Made by a program: the position numbers and the translations under genes | The notes under the pieces: generated by a model | What the model was told of the DNA's origin: nothing | Databases searched by the model: none | The model's input: only the letters and a program-made list of their open reading frames with translations | Part shown: positions 5,299 to 9,373 of the stretch, in pieces | Numbering within the stretch: the first letter of the stretch is position 1 | Layout: each line of letters opens with the position of its first letter | Source of the DNA: Pseudomonadota bacterium | GTDB lineage: Bacteria; Pseudomonadota; Gammaproteobacteria; Steroidobacterales; Steroidobacteraceae | DNA length: 9,373 nucleotides | Assembly (NCBI GenBank): GCA_021850555.1 | Contig: JAJZLX010000175.1 | Coordinates: 1-9,373 of the forward strand | Direction of reading: 5' to 3'

Positions 5299-6873
5299 AT
5301 GTCGATCTCTGTCAAAGCGCTGATCGTAGTACTGGGACTGACCGTCCCGCTGTTCGCCCTCGCGAAGTCCACCGCGCTCCTTTTCATGGATGAAGGCGAC
5401 TTCAATCGACGGCGAAACATCTGGCTGCTGCTGACCGGCGCCGCCTTCCTGAGCCCGAGCTTCTGGCTTTTCGTCGCCATCGCCGCACCGCTCCTGTACT
5501 GGGGAGCCCGGAAGGACACGAACCCCATGGGCTTTTACCTGGTGCTGATGACCATCCTACCGTCCATCCCCATCCAGATTCCGCCGATCGGAGTGAAGGA
5601 AATATTCCCACTCGACAGCTTCCGGCTCCTGTCCCTGTGCGTGCTCGTGCCGGCTGCGCTGCGCATTCCCCGCCCCAAGGATCCGGGGCAGTTCAGGACA
5701 TTGAGGGTGATGGATATCGCCCTGCTCGGCTTGGGAGCCCTGCACACTGTGCTCTTCGTGCCTCCCTTTCTGCCCAACCACGTCATATTGAAGAATTCCA
5801 TCACCAATGACCTGCGCGACGCATTCTTGTTCGCCATCGACGTGTACGTACCGTACTACGTCGCCAGCCGCTCATGCTCCAGCCGGCGAAAGCTGCGGGA
5901 TGCGCTCGCGGCTTTCTGCCTGTCCTGCTCCCTGATGGCGATCACCGCGCTCTTCGAGGCGATGAAGCACTGGCTTCTCTATACGAACTTCGTTTCCCGC
6001 TGGGGCGGCAATGTCTTGCTGACAGAGTATTATGTCCGCGGCAGCCTGCTTCGCGCACAGGCCTCCTCCGGACAGCCGCTGGCGCTGGGCTTTCTGCTCG
6101 TCGTCGGCCTCGGCTTCTGGCTGTATCTGCAATCCCGTGTGACCAGCGCCGCCGTCAAAGTCACCGTCGCAACCCTGCTGTGCGCGGGGCTGTTGGTCAG
6201 CTTCTCCCGAGGCCCATGGTTCGCAGCCATACTGCTCTATGTCGCCTATGCCGGATTGCGCCCGCAGGGCCTGTCCGGATTTCTCAAGGCGGGCCTCGCC
6301 GTCGCGCTCCTCGGCAGCGCGCTGCTCGCCTCGCCGTTCGGCGCCAAGATCAGCGCCATGATTCCTTTCATGGGCGGCCACGTCGGTGAAAGCAGTCTCA
6401 CCTACCGCGAGCGGCTCGTCGACCGGTCGTGGGAATTGATCAAGGCACGACCGATCTTCGGCGATCAGCTCGCCCTGTCCCATATGCAGGATCTCGTGCA
6501 GGGCCAGGGAATCATCGACGTGGTCAACACCTACGTCGGCGTAACGCTATTCTACGGCTTCACGGGCCTGGCTTTTTTCCTGACCTTCACTCTCGCGGCG
6601 CTTGCCAAAGCCTATCGCGCCAGCAGGCGCCTGGCGACCGAGCGCCGGGACTCGGCACTGCTCGGTGCGAACCTCGCCGCCGCCATCCTGGCCGTTCTCC
6701 TTCTGCTCGCCGACGGCAGCCTGGGCGGCGGTCCCGAGCATCTATTCTACGTTCTCATTGGACTGACAGGCGCTTACGCCGTCCTCACCTCGCCGCATAG
6801 GCTCGCCGCCGCCGGCCGTCGGTCCGCCGGAGATGCGGCCGACGACATGCCGCTCGACAGCGAAGCCAGCTGA
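5299..6873 (+). CDS. O-antigen ligase / Wzy-like polymerase membrane protein
   Basis: A 524-aa inner-membrane protein with about a dozen hydrophobic stretches and a hydrophilic C-terminal tail (about 500-524). It belongs to the O-antigen ligase/polymerase (Wzy_C) superfamily, which joins lipid-linked glycans on the periplasmic side. Diagnostic parts are LLVSFSRGPWFAAILL (about 298-313, with the conserved Arg304), the periplasmic segment SLTYRERLVDRSWELIKARP (366-385), and VVNTYVGVTLFYGFTG (408-423), equivalent to the HNxYL...YG motif of WaaL and Wzy. The His of that motif is Val409 here; Asn410 is kept. In this locus it most likely polymerises or exports the exopolysaccharide rather than capping lipopolysaccharide. 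The ATG at 5299 has only a weak upstream purine run. Its TGA overlaps the next ATG, indicating translational coupling with the flippase. Confidence 0.82.
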   Translation: MSISVKALIVVLGLTVPLFALAKSTALLFMDEGDFNRRRNIWLLLTGAAFLSPSFWLFVAIAAPLLYWGARKDTNPMGFYLVLMTILPSIPIQIPPIGVKEIFPLDSFRLLSLCVLVPAALRIPRPKDPGQFRTLRVMDIALLGLGALHTVLFVPPFLPNHVILKNSITNDLRDAFLFAIDVYVPYYVASRSCSSRRKLRDALAAFCLSCSLMAITALFEAMKHWLLYTNFVSRWGGNVLLTEYYVRGSLLRAQASSGQPLALGFLLVVGLGFWLYLQSRVTSAAVKVTVATLLCAGLLVSFSRGPWFAAILLYVAYAGLRPQGLSGFLKAGLAVALLGSALLASPFGAKISAMIPFMGGHVGESSLTYRERLVDRSWELIKARPIFGDQLALSHMQDLVQGQGIIDVVNTYVGVTLFYGFTGLAFFLTFTLAALAKAYRASRRLATERRDSALLGANLAAAILAVLLLLADGSLGGGPEHLFYVLIGLTGAYAVLTSPHRLAAAGRRSAGDAADDMPLDSEAS

Positions 6874-8258
6874 TGGATAAGACTCTTCGCACGCCGTTTC
6901 GCTCACTCAAGGCCACCTTTCAAAGCGATCTCCTTTCGTCGACCTTCACCTACGGGTCGCTGGCCTTCGTTCGCCTCGGCAGCAGCCTCATTCTCACCCG
7001 GCTGCTGACGCCTTCGATATACGGAATCTTCGCGATTCTCATGTCCATTGCGTTCACGATCGAGTTGATGTCGGACGTCGGCCCCGCGGCGCTCGTCATT
7101 CGTCATCCCCGGGGCGGTGAGGTCGCTTTCGTACATACGATATGGACCATCCGTCTCGCCCGCTCGATCTTGAACTTTGGAATTCTCTTTGCTTGCGCTC
7201 CGCTGATCGCGCATCTGTACAACGAGCCGAGCCTGACCGGGCCCTGCCGAGTCCTCAGCGTCCTGTTTCTGTTGGGCGGCGCGGAGTCGATGTCATACAT
7301 CCTCGCGCAGAGAAACCAGAAGGCGCGAATCGGCAATTATGCTGAATTTTTCTCCAATATCGTGATGGCGGTCGCCGTCATCGGTCTCGCGATTGCTCTC
7401 AGGAGCGTATACGCGCTGCTCATCGGCGTGCTTCTTCAGCGCGCAATCTACACCGTTGCCAGCCATTTCTTTTACCGCGACGTCGGAGTGGGCTTCGCAT
7501 TCGACCGCGAAGCCATCCGGGAACAGTTCAGGTTCGCGCGGGTGGTGACGCCGTCCAGCATCCTCACCATCGCGCTCAACCAGTACGATAAGCTGGTCTT
7601 CCTTCGCTTGTTCAGCGCCACGCTGCTCGGCATCTACAGCGTCGCCGGCAATATGCTCGGACCGGTGCGCAGCATCATCATGAACAATGCGCGCCTGATC
7701 CTCTACGCACGGTGCTCCAATTATTTCCGGACCGATCGAAAGACCGCCCGCGACCGTTATTACGGCGAGAACAAGAAGCTTCTTTTCCTCGGCATGCTGC
7801 TGCCCGCCATCGTCGCGGGCTTTTCCCAGTCCTTCGTGTCCGTTCTGTACGATCCCCGCTACCAATTCGCCGGCTACGTGCTCATGGTGCTCGGCCTCGG
7901 CACCACGATCTCGGCCTTCTTCAATGCTTCGGAAAACGTCCTCGTCTCCGCGGGACTCACCCACGCGGTACTCGTCGGCAACGCGCTGACTCTGGCGGCG
8001 CTCGTTCCGGCTTCCCTGCTCGGCTATCACTTCTTCGGCCTGAAGGGCTTTCTGTGGTTCAACCTGGCCGCTTTGTTTGTCCCCTTGACCTATGCCTACT
8101 CGCAACAGCACAGGCTCGGACTGCTCAAGCTCACGACCGAGCTGCGTTGGATGGGGATGGCGCTCGCAACGTTCCTCATTTGTTTGCTTCTCAGCCACGC
8201 GTTCCTCGCAATCGTCCCACAGAGCTGGCTGCACCTTCACCTCAGGAAGGCGCTGTAG
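6873..8258 (+). CDS. Wzx-like polysaccharide flippase (MVF/MATE superfamily)
   Basis: A 461-aa polytopic membrane protein of the polysaccharide-biosynthesis (RfbX/Wzx) group, which flips undecaprenyl-linked glycan units to the periplasm. The N-terminus has the typical pattern: a short amphipathic stretch, then SLAFVRLGSSLILTRLLTPSIYGIFA (about 29-54), then more hydrophobic helices throughout. ALNQYDKLVFLRLFSATLLGIYSVA (about 233-257) matches the seventh-helix region of this family, where a charged residue sits before a LLGIYSVA-type repeat. The length is normal for a 12- to 14-helix flippase. The start ATG shares its A with the ligase stop (TGATG, 6871-6875), and no clear ribosome binding site is visible, so translation is probably coupled. 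It is the last + strand gene of the set; only 22 bases separate it from the convergent glycosyltransferase. Confidence 0.85.
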   Translation: MDKTLRTPFRSLKATFQSDLLSSTFTYGSLAFVRLGSSLILTRLLTPSIYGIFAILMSIAFTIELMSDVGPAALVIRHPRGGEVAFVHTIWTIRLARSILNFGILFACAPLIAHLYNEPSLTGPCRVLSVLFLLGGAESMSYILAQRNQKARIGNYAEFFSNIVMAVAVIGLAIALRSVYALLIGVLLQRAIYTVASHFFYRDVGVGFAFDREAIREQFRFARVVTPSSILTIALNQYDKLVFLRLFSATLLGIYSVAGNMLGPVRSIIMNNARLILYARCSNYFRTDRKTARDRYYGENKKLLFLGMLLPAIVAGFSQSFVSVLYDPRYQFAGYVLMVLGLGTTISAFFNASENVLVSAGLTHAVLVGNALTLAALVPASLLGYHFFGLKGFLWFNLAALFVPLTYAYSQQHRLGLLKLTTELRWMGMALATFLICLLLSHAFLAIVPQSWLHLHLRKAL

Positions 8259-8280
8259 CTTCGATCGAGCGCTGTGCAGC

Positions 8281-9373
8281 TCATGACGGACGCCGTCGCC
8301 CACGCTCGCCCGCCTGCGGTCCATGGCTGGAAATGACCTGCTGGTAGAACTCCAGCATCGCGTCCACCACCACCGCGGAGGAATGGTGCACCGCCACATG
8401 CGCTCGCGCCGCCCGTCCCATCTCGGCGCCAGCCTGCGGATCGCGCAACACGGCACAAATCTTTGCGGCAAAGTCGTCCGCGTCCTCCGAGCGGGCGAGA
8501 AGACCGGTCCTCCCGTGAAAGATGTTGTCCGGGCAAGCGCCGGCGTCCGTCGACACGATCGGACACCCCTGTGCCATCGCTTCCAACAACGTGTACCCTT
8601 GGCTCTCCCATCGGGAAGCCACCACCGTCACCATGGCGCCGGCCCGCAGCGCCGCAACCTCGCCGTGCGGCACCCGTCCCCGGAAGTCCACCCTCTTTCT
8701 CGCTTCCGGCTGGAGCAGCGAATCGCAATAGGAAGCGAACCGGACACGGCCGCCATCCTCCGACAGCCAACCGTTGTCCGGACCGGCAAAAATCAGCTTC
8801 GCCTCGGGAAATATCCTGACGACGGAAGCGAAGGCTTTGAGCACAACGTCCGCGCCTTTGACGAGGTCGAAGCGGCCGACGAACAGGATGGTCCGTGTAT
8901 CGCACGCCTCCAAGCTCCAGACCGGCGCACCCGCATCGATCACCACGGGATTGGCAATGACGCGTGTCAGCTTATTGTTCAGTCCGTAGCGCTCGACGGT
9001 CCGTGCCAGATTTATCTCCGACGGCGACACGATCGCACGGCAACGCGCCAACGCCAGCCCCTCCCGCTCAATCCTGTCCCGCACGAACGGGGTGTCACGC
9101 TCGCGCTGCACCGAGGTGAGAAACGCCGGTCCATGCAGCTTGACAACCAGGGGCAGCGATGTCGCACGCCGCACATCGGCACACCAGCCGAAGGATTCTT
9201 CCATCTCGACAATGTCGATCGGGTTGCGCCGGTGCTCGCGCAGAATGGCTCTGGAAATGGCGGAAGAGAATCCGAAAGGCGCCGCCTGCACCGATCGGCG
9301 CGACCACCATTTCGCCAGCCGGCTCCACCTCGACGCCTCAACCGGGAAGACGCGCTCCCCCCCCGCAGGCTCA
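8281..9373 (-). CDS. Family 4 glycosyltransferase, 5' end beyond window
   Basis: A GT4-family sugar transferase read from the right edge to the TGA at 8281-8283, 363 codons visible. The frame stays open to base 9373, upstream of the first possible in-window start (GTG at 9291), and the extra residues look like coding sequence (FPVEASRWSRLAKWWSRRS). The true start is therefore outside, and the N-terminal strands of the first Rossmann half are missing. Visible features in order: LPLVVKLHGPAFLT, IVSPSEINLARTVERYGL, the donor-domain opening ILFVGRFDLVKGADVVLKAF, LIFAGPDNGW, and SRWESQGYTLLEAMAQGCPIVST with a canonical E-x7-E pair (codons at 8605-8607 and 8581-8583). It is convergent with the flippase and so belongs to another transcript, but it probably serves the same polysaccharide pathway. 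Substrate unknown. Confidence 0.85.
   Translation of the reverse strand, partial: EPAGGERVFPVEASRWSRLAKWWSRRSVQAAPFGFSSAISRAILREHRRNPIDIVEMEESFGWCADVRRATSLPLVVKLHGPAFLTSVQRERDTPFVRDRIEREGLALARCRAIVSPSEINLARTVERYGLNNKLTRVIANPVVIDAGAPVWSLEACDTRTILFVGRFDLVKGADVVLKAFASVVRIFPEAKLIFAGPDNGWLSEDGGRVRFASYCDSLLQPEARKRVDFRGRVPHGEVAALRAGAMVTVVASRWESQGYTLLEAMAQGCPIVSTDAGACPDNIFHGRTGLLARSEDADDFAAKICAVLRDPQAGAEMGRAARAHVAVHHSSAVVVDAMLEFYQQVISSHGPQAGERGRRRPS

Noticed and set aside
8259..8280. Bidirectional terminator between the flippase and the convergent glycosyltransferase
   Set aside because: The 22 bases contain the short palindromes TCGATCGA and AGCGCT but no stem long enough and no T-tract.
7293..8471. 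392-codon - strand frame opposite the flippase
   Set aside because: The product is rich in E, R, Q and H and lacks family motifs, whereas the + strand gives a clear membrane transporter with a coupled start.
1..9373. CRISPR array, insertion sequence, tRNA or phage genes
   Set aside because: No regularly spaced repeats, transposase motifs, terminal inverted repeats or tRNA-like folds were seen on either strand.

Overview
The window is very GC-rich proteobacterial DNA. Three things point to a gammaproteobacterium near Xanthomonadales, Steroidobacterales or Nevskiales: the codon use, a MetX-type homoserine acyltransferase of the short xanthomonad-like kind, and an exosortase locus joined to exopolysaccharide genes. 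This placement is inference; no rRNA or tRNA is present to confirm it.

Left part (1-1365): the tail of a TMEM175/DUF1211-like membrane protein on the + strand, a gene-poor tail-to-tail gap (145-386) holding a perfect 10-bp hairpin, then a metX-like gene on the - strand. That gene is broken by a frameshifting deletion just before its catalytic serine motif.

Middle and right part (about 1550-8258): a + strand gene set that I read as an exosortase E (VPEID-CTERM type) protein-sorting module fused to a polysaccharide locus. The order is: (1) a 124-aa exported protein with a C-terminal sorting signal, written here as APEFD instead of VPEID; (2) exosortase E fused to a CPBP (CAAX-type) protease domain; (3) a family-4 glycosyltransferase; (4) a Wzy/WaaL-like O-antigen ligase/polymerase; (5) a Wzx-like flippase whose start overlaps the ligase stop. 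A second family-4 glycosyltransferase lies convergently on the - strand and runs off the right edge.

How they may work together: the glycosyltransferases build a lipid-linked repeat, the flippase moves it across the inner membrane, and the ligase/polymerase assembles it outside. The small protein is exported by its signal peptide, held by its C-terminal helix and processed by the exosortase, probably to become a surface or matrix component linked to the polysaccharide. The most notable details are the degenerate sorting motif, the loss of the first glutamate of the CPBP EExxxR motif, and the disrupted metX.
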